Source of the DNA: Basidiobolus meristosporus CBS 931.73
Lineage: Eukaryota > Basidiobolomycota > Basidiobolomycetes > Basidiobolales > Basidiobolaceae
DNA length: 64,000 bases
Reading direction: 5' to 3'
Assembly (NCBI GenBank): GCA_002104905.1
Contig: MCFE01000026.1
Coordinates: forward strand, 166,791 to 230,790
A program made the position numbers and the translations under genes. Below the pieces are notes generated by a model. That model was not told the DNA's origin. It saw only the letters and a list, made by a program, of their open reading frames with translations, and did no database searches. Below, one piece after another: positions 23,549 to 38,016 of the stretch. The first letter of the stretch is position 1. Every line of letters begins with the position of its first letter.

Positions 23549-24094
23549 CTAGACGTAGGCTTGCCATATGGGCAATACAAACATGAAAGTGCCTAGTATG
23601 CCAATACTGAAGTACAAACGGTCCCCGGCATTAGGAATGACTGTTGGTGCAGGGTTGTTAGCTACGCTGGTGCTCTGTGACACAGCTGGGCTCACGCTAG
23701 GTTTGGCAACAGGTGATACACCTGTGCTGGCTGATGCTGGAGCTGAAGTGATTGCTGAGGATGGAAACGATGCTGACCCAATGCTGGACCTGACACTGGA
23801 CGGACTTGCTGAACTGATGACACCACTGCTTGGGATGCCAGTGCCAACCGGGCCAACTCCTGATGATCTTGGTGGCTGGCTTCCACTTGCACTCACTGGG
23901 GACTTTGGTCTTCCGGATGAGGCAGGTGGACCGTGAGTCCCACTAGGCACAGAGTGAGGGGACCCGATGACGGTGCTTGAGGATGGCAAATCATCGGAGG
24001 TAGGGTCATCGAATGTCTGAGCTTGTGAGATTGAAGCGGCCAATGCTACAATGAGCAACGCACTGAGCACTGAGAGTCTGTAGTTCATTTTCAT
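23549..24094 (-). CDS. Ser/Thr/Pro-rich GPI-anchored-type surface protein, copy C
   Basis: 181 aa, single exon. It is identical or nearly so to copy B through the signal peptide and Ser/Pro-rich body, then switches to a distinct C-terminal tail (NAGDRLYFSIGILGTFMFVL) shared with copy D. Small residues before the tail form a plausible GPI attachment region. The switch point lies after NNPAPTVIP. The upstream leader matches B and D, with a 1-bp deletion in an otherwise identical leader stretch near 24140. Confidence 0.8.
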   Translation of the reverse strand: MKMNYRLSVLSALLIVALAASISQAQTFDDPTSDDLPSSSTVIGSPHSVPSGTHGPPASSGRPKSPVSASGSQPPRSSGVGPVGTGIPSSGVISSASPSSVRSSIGSASFPSSAITSAPASASTGVSPVAKPSVSPAVSQSTSVANNPAPTVIPNAGDRLYFSIGILGTFMFVLPIWQAYV

Positions 24095-24722
24095 GCTGGT
24101 GGATGCAGGAATGGCAGAATGAGAGAGACGAGAATGGAGGTGATTGTTGAGTAGTCAGGAATACATCCCAGCACTTATATACTCTTGCGTAGTGGCTGCC
24201 AAGTAACATCCGAGTAGGCTAAGCTATGTAACATGGAAATAGTGATTGGGCTGAAGTGAGTCGATTACTCCTAATGAGGGTAGAATTGCCCTAGGTTCCA
24301 CTGATCTGATACCTCCAAACACTCGGCAATGTTGGCATTCTACTTCTTGATATTTGATATATAGCTTTGGCGATCTGATCTGAGTCTGTGCTATATGAAG
24401 CGTGCTCTCCGGAAGCTCGACATTAATTTCAAGTGCGTAGCTTATCATTTTTCTCTTGCAATTGCAACCCAGACAATGACTAAAGATATGTAAGTATTTA
24501 TTCCTCTGATATCCAACATTCACAAGACGATGATATCCTAGGGGTAGAACATGATGGCGAGCTCGGCTTATATTTATCGCTGGTGCCTTATTTTGGAAGC
24601 ACGAAATCGCGTCCGAAGGACTTCCAAGAAGTTCAACTCTGACATAGCTTTATTTAGATTTAATACATCTGTAAAGAACACGACAATCGACATGTTTGCT
24701 AGGAAATTACAATGTGATGAGT
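24095..24722. other. Promoter and spacer between family copies C and D
   Basis: The conserved leader/TATA block lies next to copy C, then unique spacer. No gene supported. Confidence 0.4.
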
Positions 24723-25268
24723 CTAAATGTTGGCTTGCCACATGGCCAATACAAACATGAAAGTGCCTAGTATGCCAGTACTGAAGTACAAACGGTCCCC
24801 GGCATTAGGAATGACTGTTGGTGCAGGGTTGTTAGCTACGCTGGTGCTCTGTGACACAGCTGGGCTCACGCTAGGTTTGGCAACAGGTGATACACCTGTG
24901 CTGGCTGATGCTGGAGCTGAAGTGATTGCTGAGGATGGAAGCGATGCTGACCCAATGCTGGACCTGACACTGGACGGACTTGCTGAACTGATGACACCAC
25001 TGCTTGGGATGCCAGTGCCAACCGGGCCAATTCCTGATGATCTTGGTGGCTGGCTTCCACTTGCACTTACTGGGGACTTTGGTCTTCCAGATGAGGCAGG
25101 TGGACCGTGAGTCCCACTAGGCACAGAGTGAGGGGACCCGATGACGGTGCTTGAGGATGGCAAATCATCGGAGGTAGGGTCATCAAATGTCTGAGCTTGT
25201 GAGATTGAAGCGGCCAATGCTACAATGAGCAACGCACTGAGCACTGAGAGTCTGTAGTTCATTTTCAT
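24723..25268 (-). CDS. Ser/Thr/Pro-rich GPI-anchored-type surface protein, copy D
   Basis: 181 aa, single exon, the last copy of the minus-strand array. Same signal peptide (SVLSALL variant), body (one change to RSSGIGPVG) and C-type tail (STGILGTFMFVLAMWQANI). The conserved TATATA leader block lies at about 25350. Differences among A-D are mostly conservative or synonymous while the frame stays open, which supports selection for protein. Exact role unknown; surface or adhesin-like coat protein is inferred from composition. Confidence 0.8.
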   Translation of the reverse strand: MKMNYRLSVLSALLIVALAASISQAQTFDDPTSDDLPSSSTVIGSPHSVPSGTHGPPASSGRPKSPVSASGSQPPRSSGIGPVGTGIPSSGVISSASPSSVRSSIGSASLPSSAITSAPASASTGVSPVAKPSVSPAVSQSTSVANNPAPTVIPNAGDRLYFSTGILGTFMFVLAMWQANI

Positions 25269-25895
25269 GCTGGTGGATGCAAGAATGGCAGAATGAGAGA
25301 GATGAGAATGGAGGATGATTGTTGAGTAGTCAGGAATACATCCCAGCACTTATATACTCCGGAGCAGTGACTGCCAAGTAACATCCGAGTAGGCTAAGTC
25401 TGATAGCCTGGAAATGGTAATTGGGCTGAAGTGAGTCGATTACTCCTGATGAGGGTAGAATTGCCTTAGGTTCCACTGGTCTGATACCTCGAAACACTCA
25501 ACAATGTTGGCATCTTGGTGGCCAATCTTTAGTTTTTGTATTCGTATATATGCCAGTATCATCTGATACACGCTCTTAAGGAGCTTGGCATCGCTCTCGC
25601 TCAAAGCGGTGCTGCCACAAATAATCCAGATCCGAATGGAGGGAATGATGATACAATGTTGAGCAAGTTGGGGAATAATCTCAAAGGATGCTTAACGGCA
25701 AAGATGTAAAATGTATATATTTGTGTGTACACCAAAGTTTACATGGAGTAGGGGATATGAGATGTATAAACAAGAAGTTGAAAATCAATCTATAAATGAC
25801 GAAGATCATAGATGAATTCAGGCACGTAGAGTTCTGCAGAGCTAAGAAGGCCCAAAAAATAATTACAAGAAATATTCAAGGGGAGCTGGTCATCC
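25269..25895. other. Intergenic between family copy D and IQGAP
   Basis: Conserved leader block of copy D to about 25480, then unique sequence up to the last IQGAP exon. No gene supported. Confidence 0.4.
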
Positions 25896-28800
25896 TCAGA
25901 CATAAAACCTAGAAGAATTCTCGGTTAGCAAATACTAGGAAGAACATGAATGGTGGGGGTGTTCACTTACTTCTTGTTGATCAAGAACAGCAATAAATTG
26001 ACGTTGACCGTGACTGCCCCATCAAACAAGGTCGTCACGTTGACGTTGTCGAATTGCAATTGAAGGAGATCCTCCAATCTCAGGATCATGTCCGCGATCT
26101 TCGCGCCCATCATATACGCCTCAATGGAGAACACGCCGGCCTCATCCGACGAGATCGTCATCGCAATCTTCTCAAATTGCTTGGGAGAGAATTGTTCCAT
26201 AGAGAGCAGAACGCCCTTTTGTGCCAGTCGCTCGGCCGTGTACTTGTAGGAACCGAATCTGGGCATCTTTCCACTCTTCTGCAGGTCCTTCAGGTGGAAA
26301 TACTGCCGGGTGAATGGCAGGACCCTGGAACGCTTGTTCTTCTTTTGCGAAAGCTGGCTCATGCAGGTGTGGATGTAATCTAGGTAGGTATTCTTTTGTT
26401 CCTCGAGATAGTTGCTCTTGTCGGCAAGATTCAAAAGCGTCTGGCGAATACGCTTCATCTCCTGTCTGCGTTGGATGCGACGTCGGTGCTTGTTGCGCAC
26501 ATCCGTCGCGATCGAGTTGATCATCTCTTGGTAACCACTTTCGTACGAGACTCTTCCCTCGCGCTCCAAAAGATTCAGATAATCAAAGGTGACTTTCTTG
26601 AGAGTCAGGAAGTCCACCCCGCTGATGTCAAAGTTGCTCTTGATCCCCTCGCCCTTTGCTCTCTCTTGGGCAATCATCTCCTGGAATCTTTTTTCATCTC
26701 GGTTGGTAACGGGTCTTTCCAGAATATCCAGAAGCGTTCTGCCTGATTGTATACGGATGATATAAAGAACGAGACGTTTGGTCTCTACAAACAATTGTTT
26801 GACCTCCGATTCTTCCTCGCCCAGATCGGCCAGCTTGTTGGTCAAGGTCAGGGACAATTCACGATCCTGGAACCCGCTCTTAATGGTCGGAGCGGGGCCT
26901 AGGTCTTCCAGAACAGCGCGTAATGGATCATCCATTTCCGGCGCCAACATATCAAGACTCTCCTCAAGCATCGCGTGCACAGAAAAGACCTCGCTAGTGT
27001 TAATATAGATGACTGGCTTCTGGCGATTCGCCAGATCAAGGAACTCGTCAATCTGGAAGTAAACCTCGGGATCGCACACCGCGGTGACATTGTAGGAATA
27101 CTGGGCAAAGCTTTCCGAAGTGAATTTCACGTAGCTGTCCAATGCTTTCAAACCCACATTCTCATTTGAAAAGGGTTTGCCAACGCAGACTTGGTTTAAC
27201 ATCTTAGCAACCTCGGCCAGATTCTTACGTTGCAAAGGGTTGATGTTGGTTTCTATCACGTCGAATGTCTCCGGGGCGATAATTGCAGGATTGATGTAAC
27301 GGTAGTACACCAAATTTCCGACTACTTTGAGGATAGTGTTCTCCTGTTCATTGGGCAGCTTCGCCATCAATGCTTCCCGGAGCTCACGAGCAATGTATCT
27401 GATACCGTAGGGCATCTTGTCCAACGAGTTGTGGATCGAGTTGACGAAATTCGTGGTGATAGTGGTTAGCTGTTTCAAGTGGGAGATGAGAACCTGTCGG
27501 GTTTCAACATCTTCCAGGGCCGAATCGAGAGGGATGTCATATGGACGGTTACTCTTCTTTCCCTCTCTGGATTCCTCTTCTCTGATTAATTTACGATAGA
27601 TGGCCAACGGATCAGTCTCTAGGTCAAGCGTGGGGTCTTCAATGATTTGCTTGACTAGCGGTTGAAGCAACTCACGCAAATACTTTCTTTCCTTTGCCCC
27701 GCGATTGTAATGGACGGCTAGCTTAATGAATACCGGATTGCCTCGTAAAAAGTCGGAAACCGTCTCAACGTTCGAAATTTCGACATCAATGGCGGCCTTG
27801 AACAGCTTCAACAAAAGGTACTCCTCTCGCTCATTCTGCGCAAAACCGAACAAGGTCAAAACGACAGTCTCGACAAATTTCTTGGTTCTATCTCCCATGA
27901 AGTTTTGGTTCATGATGAAGAGAAGACGCGCCAAATAGATTGGGTGTGTCTGAAGTAAATAGAACAGTTGTTGGTAGCACTCCAACTTGTGTCTATTATC
28001 CTTGTCTAGACTCTTCAGTGACGAAGCGGCAGCGTGATAATCATCTGATACATTGTACTGCCTTTTAGATGCACGGATAACTTCGTCCAGAGAAATTCGA
28101 TTCTTGACTAGAAGGGCGATTTTAATATCAAGATCGTTCAAGTGCGTCTCCAACTCATTATTCTGACGAATAGTCAAAACAGCTTGCTGACGTAGACGCT
28201 CCAATTCCATCTCTTCCTGGAAATCCTTGTCCCCGTCGTCTAACAAATGAATGAAGTTTCGCATGGTCGATACAGGCGGATCCTCAACCATAGTCAACGT
28301 ACGGTATGCGTTGTTCGCAAGCTTGGCTCGAAATACGCTTTGAACCTTGATGATCTTGTCGGCATTGTTGACATAATGCTCCCAACGTTTACGTTCCTGA
28401 TTCTTACGGATGAATCCTCGGACACACTGCTGCACTTTGATAACCTCTTCCTCATGAGTGGCATAATGCTCGAGTAAACCACCAACTTTTTTACGGGAAA
28501 GCACGCCGCGAGCCATCGCTTGAAGCTTATGGACAGCGGATTCACGCTGGCGCAAATACTCGCGTATCTCATCCTGCCGCTTACGAACTAGGAAGCCACG
28601 AGCGATAGCCTGAGAGCGAATCACTTGATCTTGATAACCATAGTAATGACTGAGTGTTCCTCGAATATTACGTCGAGCTAGCAATCCTCGGGCCATAGCT
28701 TGTAATTGGGTGATCTCATTTTCAAACATCAAGCAATGTTCAAGAACGGCGCCAAGTCTGCTTCTGGTAAGCACTCCTCTAGCAAGGGCCTGAATCTGGG

Positions 28801-31562
28801 TAATGGCAGGGACATTGCTTTGCACCCTATCTAAAAATCCGTCCATCTCCTTGCGAGCCAACATGCCACGAGCAAGCGCCTGTACCTGAACAATCGCAGG
28901 GGTACTACGGTGCAACTGGCTGTGGATATCATCGATCCTTTTGCGAGTCAACACACCTCGGGCAAGAGCTTGGATTGAGGTGACTGCTGAGATGCTATCA
29001 AGCAGTTTCTCTTCTAAAGCGTTTTTCTGCTTGCGAGCAAGCATGCCTCGAGCAACAGCCTGCACCTTAACTATATCATCAGTGTTTTGATGATAGTGAT
29101 CCAGTGTTTGCTTCAGGTGGTTACGAGCCTGAATTCCCCGGAATACTGCTTGAGCTTTGACTACTTTGTCCATGTTATCAACATAGTGATCCATAGTAGC
29201 CTTGAATTTCTTCCGGTTCAGAAGGCCCCGGATCAAAGCCTGCGTTTTCACTACTTTCGATTCGTTATTGTGATAGTGCTTTCGCATGTTTTGAACAGCT
29301 CGACGAGCTAATAAACCACGGGCGACCGCTTGTGCTCTGACCACTCTTGGTACGTTGTCTCCATAGTGCTTTTTCATTTCTTGCTGAGCTTGGCGGACCT
29401 TGTTGCCTCGAGCAATAGCCTGTGCCTTGACAACCTTATCGATGTTTTGATGGTAATAGTTCTCCATATCAATTCGTGCCTTCCGTACCATATGACCGCG
29501 GATGGTTGCTTGTATGCGAGCAATCTTGTCCTGATTTTTCCTATAATGGGCTAGTTTTTGCTGGAAATGTCTTCGGGCAAAGTAACCACGGGCGAGCGAC
29601 TGTATCTTGACAACATTATCGGTGTTGGAACCAAAATATGCCAGCTTTTCTTGATAGCGTCTACGTGCGAAGTGGCCACGGACGACTGATTGCGCTTGAA
29701 CAATACGAGATTGATTACTACGGAAATGATCGAGGGTTGCATTGAAAACGCTTCGGGTATTTCTGCCCTTTACAAAAGCCTGGATCTTCACAACCTCTTT
29801 TTCGTGCTGCTTGTAATGGTTGAGCATGCTATTCAACCGCTTTCTGGCTAGGTAAGCTCTTGCGAGGGCTTGTACTTGTGCGATGCTCTTGGCATTCTGC
29901 GTGAGAAACACCTCATTACTGTGGCGTGAGCGACGTACTAAATAACCACGAGCCAGTGCTTGCATCTTAACAATGAAATCAGCATTTTGCCGAAGAAGAT
30001 TTGTGTTGCGATGGTAACGGTGCCGTGAAAGATAGCCACGGGCCCGTGCTTGAATTTGGATGATCGTGTTTTCGTTCATTTGATGTCGAGAAACCAGCTG
30101 TTGAATAGATTTGCGAGCCAATAGTCCACGGCAAAGGCATTGTAGCTAAGGGTTGAATAGATTAGTTGGGGAGCTCACGTGATATTTTTTGGGTGTGTAT
30201 ACCTTGGTGATTTGCGGCTTCATCACTCCAAGTTTCTGAAGTTTAGAGTCGAGAGACTTCCTAGCAAGAACACCTCGCATTTGGGCCTGTATATGGGTGA
30301 GCGCGATGGTCGATTGCTGATGGATACGTTTCTGCTCGGTGAACTTTTTCGAGGCTAGGTATGATCTTGCAATGGCCTGGCACTTGATTACATGACCTTC
30401 GTTCTCTGACCAGTATATCCGTTCCACTGGAAGAGCAGGTTAACCAAGGGATTCGCGAAATATTCTCATGTCATTAGCCTTACGTTCTTCTGCAGTTGGC
30501 ATTGGTTCCGGCTCTGGTTCGGGCTCTGGTTCATTCAATTCTTTTGCAAGAGTCTTTTTGAGGCTGCTGAAAGCAGGCATAGCGACTCCGGACCTATCGA
30601 GCTCATCCTGAGTGTTTTTCAATTGCTCGTCTAAATCAGATTGGTCGGATTTTTAGCATCATTCCGCTCAGCAAATAGCAGTCTTGCTCATACCTGTAAA
30701 GTTGAGCTTGCCCACCAAGTTATTTACATTTGGCGCCCGGCCTTTTTTAAATAGGAAATGTCTATGGTATAGTGGATTAGAGCATGTCAACCGAAGCGAC
30801 CGAGTGGAGAATCGACTTACCCAAGTGCATGTATACAGTAAATCACCTTTGGTATATTTTTCTTCTCGTACAGATCAGTCAACTCAAAAAGAAAGTTCTA
30901 TAGAAAAGTGGTTAAGTGGTGGGATCAGACAGGCCAACGATAAAGTGGAAGAATACGTACCTCAGGCAGCCCGATCTTGTGGATCGCATCGAAGAAATAA
31001 TTGATGTTATCGGAGTGTCTGAACTGCAGTCTTGGTGCCTTCAGTAAATAAAACATCAGTATATGAATGAAATGGGATTTTTCCCAAAATGAGGATTACC
31101 TCAAATATCTTCTTGACGCATGTAGGCTCGAAAAATCTCGCCAGTTTTGCGATGACCACACCGTTTCGAATACTTTCTTCGAGCGTTTCAATCGGATCGA
31201 TCTCTTCTTTTAAGCACGCCTCAATCCATCTAGATTTTTGGACGACTAGTAAGGCGAATGTTCAGGAAAAATAATGCCATTAAATTGACGTACTCTTTCG
31301 CTTCTCCAACATGGCAAAGATACTCGTATGCTTGCAAATTCTTACGCTCCATCTCAATCCAAGCCGCATTTCGCATTGCTTTAAGTGTGCCACTATCGAT
31401 GGTCAGATTCTTTTGAAGACGTACACGGCCCTTAAGTCCTGTATGTGACCAGATCAGTAAGGAGAAGTGAGGGCATTGAGGACAGTGAGGACCTAGGTAC
31501 TAACCTACGACATCTTCATGCTCCGGAGGAACAATATCCTCCGGATTAGTGACCACCGTCAT
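25896..31562 (-). CDS. IQGAP-type scaffold with about 23 IQ motifs
   Basis: Actomyosin-ring scaffold, about 1700 aa. It starts MTVVTNPEDIVPPEHEDVVG (31562). Exons follow at about 31444-31300, 31230-31100, 31040-30961, 30900-30820, 30765-30700 and 30640-30440; these first exons encode a calponin-homology domain (YLCHVGEAKEWIEACLKEEI ... LQFRHSDNINYFFDAIHKIG). A Glu-Pro repeat linker follows, then about 23 IQ motifs spaced about 30 aa (for example IVKMQALARGYLVRR, VVKAQAIARGNKVR). Next is a RasGAP-related domain with VYYRYINPAIIAPETFDVIE, then the RasGAP-C region. The main exon ends at 25971; a 62-bp intron precedes a 13-bp last exon giving KKFYV and stop at 25896. Animal IQGAPs have about 4 IQ motifs and yeast ones about 10. 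Confidence 0.9.
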
Positions 31563-32446
31563 CCGTTTGAAAAGGTTGCGCTGAATTTTGACGAAGGAAA
31601 GCGGTAGAAAGGTTCGGTTGTAGGGTAGTCAGCGGGTGAGATATTAAATTAGATACTATTTACAAGCGCGGACGAAGAACAGGTTTGTACACTGCTTGGC
31701 TCTTTGAAATAAGAATGTAACTTCGGTAAAGCGCTCGAAAGCAAATAAGCGAGACAAACTGGAAGAGTTCAGCTAGCTTTCAACACCGGTCAAAGTAAAT
31801 AAACCAGACAATATTGACGAGGGTGCGATTGGTTGGATTTCGGAATGAATTGGGGAGTGCACATAGCGAACGACACATCCACACTAAGAATTGGAATTAA
31901 TTTGTTTACAGTGGCAATAACAATCAATCTAGTCGGATTTATGTTGTTTTCATTTTAATATAAGGATGTGAGCAGAAATAGATTTGGCCAATAGACAGCG
32001 CCAAAGGGTGCAACAACAATAACACTAGTCATTATTTACCTGTAACTCCACGGATGACGTCCAGCAAGTGACATCCCACAAGATGCAGTTTCTCATCTAC
32101 TGGCAATGACTGATATATGACAACCGCTGTAAAACCTTCAGATTCACCATGGAAGAGGTGGGTCTAGCTTAGTGAATGCCACGGCTCAATTTCGTATCCC
32201 ACGTTCAGCCCACGTTCTTCTGCATGAGCACGTACTTGAGATGATGCTTATTCTGTTTTTATTTGATTTTGCACTAGTGGTATTGTTGGATAGATGGCGG
32301 CTTTTGTGTAGAAACTCGTCATGTTAGCAGTGAATCATGCTTTACCATGGACAAGTGTTGATTTCATATTAAATGGATTGAGGTGACAATCAATAGTCTA
32401 ATTGGTAAGTTGCACTTTGGCAAACCAAATGAGGGCATTCGCTTGC
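31563..32446. other. Intergenic between IQGAP and Prp43
   Basis: 884 bp upstream of IQGAP and downstream of the helicase, which lie on the same strand. No gene or RNA feature recognised. Confidence 0.35.
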
Positions 32447-34990
<2,544 letters not shown>

Positions 34991-35297
34991 GCTTGAAAGT
35001 GTTCACAATATCACTTGACAAAAAAAAAGTATATGAACTATTGATTAATATTGTTGATCATCATTTTGTTTTAACCCTTGATTTATAAATAAGCCAATCG
35101 TTTGTATAGCATGCGTGTGAATAGCAATGTTGCTGCGTGAATAGCCGTGTTGCTGCGTGAATTGTATTGATGGTGGCATTAGATAGTTGATCGAATAATT
35201 TGCGCTAGAATTGTGGTAAGCTTGACCCTTTTGGTGGGTAGTTATCTGCGGAACAAGGTTTGAATACACCTAATCAACGGTGTGCATATAGGATTGC
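34991..35297. other. Intergenic upstream of Prp43
   Basis: AT-rich; a 22-bp direct repeat containing GAATAGC-ATGTTGCTGCGT-type units occurs around 35118-35162. No gene supported. Confidence 0.35.
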
Positions 35298-35690
35298 TAC
35301 ACTCGATAACATGCTATCCACAAGCGTCATTTGTAGACCCCCTCACCGTGTACCCAGTAGAACTCTTGCTAGTAAGTGCAGGTGGCAATCAGTTCAAATT
35401 ATTATCAAGAGTTAGACAGGTCATTCTTGCCATCTCAAGCTGTGGCGTTGCAAACTTTGCCAAAATTGGATCCGCATCTATCCTCCGCAATCACCCCGTA
35501 TTCAGTATCAGCTAGCACAGGTGTATCCCTTGTTGCCCATCCAGTTGCCCTGCAGAACATCAGTTAAGCCAGTATTCCGGACAAACATCCATTCCTAGTG
35601 CAAGGGAGCGTGCTTAGGGGGATTGGCGTACTTGGCTCTCACATATTTGTATTGATCATTTAGCAAACTTGTGTCTAAATATATCTCATT
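35298..35690 (+). pseudogene. Decayed eighth copy of the Ser/Thr-rich GPI-type family
   Basis: Although not open, this stretch aligns by eye with the functional copies along most of their length. CACTCGATAACATGCTATCC (about 35300) corresponds to the TFDDPTSDDLPS region; a stretch near 35321-35365 matches the GSPHSVPSGT region. A short open piece reads SVSASTGVSLVAHPVA versus PASASTGVSPVAKPSV in intact copies. About 35618-35680 matches the C-terminal tail (ggcgtacttggctc...gtattgatcattta). Start codon and signal peptide are gone and several frameshifts and stops are present. It has the same orientation as copies E-G. Confidence 0.7.
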
Positions 35691-36174
35691 GTTATCCCCT
35701 TGATAGTCGTCATCCTAGAAAAGTTCTAAAAAATGCCAGACCAGTGGTATACTGAATATCAACTGCTACCTTTGGAACCCTTATATTTCGATAAGAGCAC
35801 CTTCGTTACCAGTGCGCAGCTTTAGAGTGATGTGACCTAACTTGTCCATCATATTTACAGCATGCTTAAATTGAAATTGATGCCAAGTATCTGCTAAGCG
35901 GGTGTTGGATGGTACTGAGATGCGACCATATATGCTGAGAAGTGCGAATGTCAATATTGTTGAGTACTGGAAAGTATCAGTCTGGTAGAATCTGGTGTCG
36001 TTTGGTGCTCGCTTCAGCCCAATTACCATTTCCAGGCTATCAGACTTAGCCTACTCGAATGTTACTTGGCAGTCATTGCTCAGGGGTATATAAGTGCTGG
36101 GATGTATTCCTGGCTACTCAACAATCATCCTCCATTCTCATCTCTCTCATTCTGCCATTCTTGCATCCACCAGC
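35691..36174. promoter_or_regulatory. Spacer and promoter block of copy E (inverted match to copy A promoter)
   Basis: From about 36010 the sequence is nearly identical, in inverse orientation, to 21525-21690 upstream of copy A. It includes GTTACTTGGCAGTCATTG and the TATATAAG box at 36089-36096. The left part is unique spacer. Confidence 0.6.
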
Positions 36175-36720
36175 ATGAAAATGAACTACAGACTCTCAGT
36201 GCTCAGTGTGTTGCTCATTGTAGCATTGGCCGCTTCAATCTCACAAGCTCAGACATTCGATGACCCTACCTCCGATGATTTGCCATCCTCAAGCACCGTC
36301 AGCGGGTCCCCTCACTCTGTGCCTAGTGGGACCCACAGTCCACCTGCCCCATCCGGAAGACCAAAGTCCCCAGTGAGTGCAAGTGGAAGCCAGCCACCAA
36401 GATCATCAGGAGTTGGCCCTGTTGGCACTGCCATTCCCAGCAGTGGTGTTGTTAGTTCTAAAGGCTCTGCCATGATAACAACTCCACCAGGGGCCCCAAT
36501 ATCTCTTCCATCTTCAGCCATTCAGTCTCAATCAGCATCGATCAGCACAGGTGTATCCTCTGTTACCAAACCTAGTGGAGGCTCAGTTGCATCGCAGAGT
36601 ACTAGTTTAGCTAAAACTGCACCAACAACCATTCCCAGTGCTGGGGATCGCTTACGTTTTACTGTTGGCCTTCTTAGTGCTCTATTATTTGCATTGGCCA
36701 TTTGGCAAGCCCCTATCTAG
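36175..36720 (+). CDS. Ser/Thr/Pro-rich GPI-anchored-type surface protein, copy E
   Basis: 181 aa, single exon, first gene of the plus-strand array. The N-terminal half (signal peptide SVLSVLL variant, QTFDDPTSDDLPSSSTVSGS, SASGSQPPRSSGVGPVG) is almost the same as copy A. After about residue 85 it diverges sharply (SSKGSAMITTPPGAPISLPS) and ends in its own hydrophobic tail LRFTVGLLSALLFALAIWQ. The sharp identity boundary suggests gene conversion with copy A across the inverted repeat. TATATAAG lies about 85 bp upstream. Confidence 0.8.
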   Translation: MKMNYRLSVLSVLLIVALAASISQAQTFDDPTSDDLPSSSTVSGSPHSVPSGTHSPPAPSGRPKSPVSASGSQPPRSSGVGPVGTAIPSSGVVSSKGSAMITTPPGAPISLPSSAIQSQSASISTGVSSVTKPSGGSVASQSTSLAKTAPTTIPSAGDRLRFTVGLLSALLFALAIWQAPI

Positions 36721-37509
36721 TTGTATCGCATCATCACTCCCGAGCCAATTCCTTTCAACTGACACAGGAAAGTCCAATCTTTATTACAATGTCAATCTAA
36801 ATAAAGTCGCATTATTGTTCACACTATTGCTTGGAGGTTACCTCGGTGAGGATTTGCAACTGAAAACAGTTCGTCATGAAATATACCAAAAGTAGACTGA
36901 GCCAGCTACTTCACCTCCTGAACACATTAGTTGTCTGGAAGGATGTATTGTTTACATGTTCCCAGCCTTGGTTTGAATGTTACTATATTATTTGCATCCG
37001 ATGCGTTCATAAACCTTGGCTATCGCGCAGCAATCCACGACCAAAATGGTAATCTGTGCACATGGTACCGTTCATTAAAAACATGTAATTGATTTGATTC
37101 CAGATAAGCCTATAATTAACTAGATGATGGATGCAGCTAGAGAGGATAACGGTCGTGAATACTCCGGCGTTATAACAAGTTACCTCATTACTATTAATAG
37201 GGGTGAAACTGAACCCCCATTATATCTATTCTATACAAGAAGTGGACAAAGACTGTAAGATATAGGTTTTGTCAACATTACTAAACTAAAACTTGGTGAT
37301 ATTTCCCAATAGTCCCGAACCTGCGGATTCAGATACACATCAGGACACCAGGCCAGTTTTGTTACTCTGAAACTAATAACCTTTTGTTACGTTAGAGTTA
37401 ATTGACATCCATTCCTCAAGGGTATATAAGTGGTCGGACACATCGCACCACAATCATCCTCCATTCACATCTTTCTCAATACCGTTTTTTGGATTTGGCA
37501 TCTTGAACC
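36721..37509. other. Spacer between family copies E and F
   Basis: No gene supported. The promoter of F carries GGGTATATAAG near 37420, as in the other copies. Confidence 0.4.
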
Positions 37510-38016
37510 ATGAAAATGAACTACAGACGTTTGGTGCTCAGTATATTGTTCATTGTAGCATTGGCCGCTTCAATATCGCAGGCACAAACAGTCGATGATC
37601 CTACCTCCGATGATTTGCCATCCTCAAGTGCCATTAGTGGGTCCCCCCACTCCGTACCTACTGAAACTCGTGGCCCGTCTTCTTCCGGAAATCCAAAGTC
37701 ACCAGTAAGATCTTCAGGAGTTGCTGCTATCCCAAGCAGTAGTGTCGGCAGTTCGATTCATTCAACTCGTATCAGCAGTGGCGCTGGATCAGCAGCCCTT
37801 CCGTCGTCCTCGATTTCTTCACGTCCAGCAGCAGCTAGTACAGGTGTCTCCCCTGCCACAGGTTCTAGCGCAAGCCCAATGTCATCACCAGGCTCCGGTG
37901 TTGCGAGCCGCCCAGGCCCAACTGCTACACCCAGTACTGGAGATCGCCTGCATACTGGTGCTGGCATACTTGCTACTGTCATGTTGGCATTTGCAACCGC
38001 TCAAACCTGGTTTTAG
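37510..38016 (+). CDS. Ser/Thr/Pro-rich GPI-anchored-type surface protein, copy F
   Basis: 168 aa, single exon, a more diverged member. The signal peptide MKMNYRRLVLSILFIVALAA and the mature start QTVDDPTSDDLPSSSAISGS are recognisable. The body is shorter, lacking the GSQPPRSSGVGPVG block apart from SPVRSSGVAAIPSS. The tail after PSTGDRLHTG is hydrophobic (AGILATVMLAFATAQTWF). The upstream GGGTATATAAG matches the other members. The more divergent coding sequence suggests an older duplicate than A-E. Confidence 0.78.
   Translation: MKMNYRRLVLSILFIVALAASISQAQTVDDPTSDDLPSSSAISGSPHSVPTETRGPSSSGNPKSPVRSSGVAAIPSSSVGSSIHSTRISSGAGSAALPSSSISSRPAAASTGVSPATGSSASPMSSPGSGVASRPGPTATPSTGDRLHTGAGILATVMLAFATAQTWF

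Noticed and set aside
23348-23596. 82-aa plus-strand frame between copies B and C
   Set aside because: No similarity, and it overlaps the 3' end of copy C on the other strand.
30755-30825. tRNA-like stretch with an A-box-like TGGTATAGTGGATTAGAG
   Set aside because: It lies in an IQGAP intron with good splice sites, lacks a convincing B box, and I could not fold a cloverleaf.
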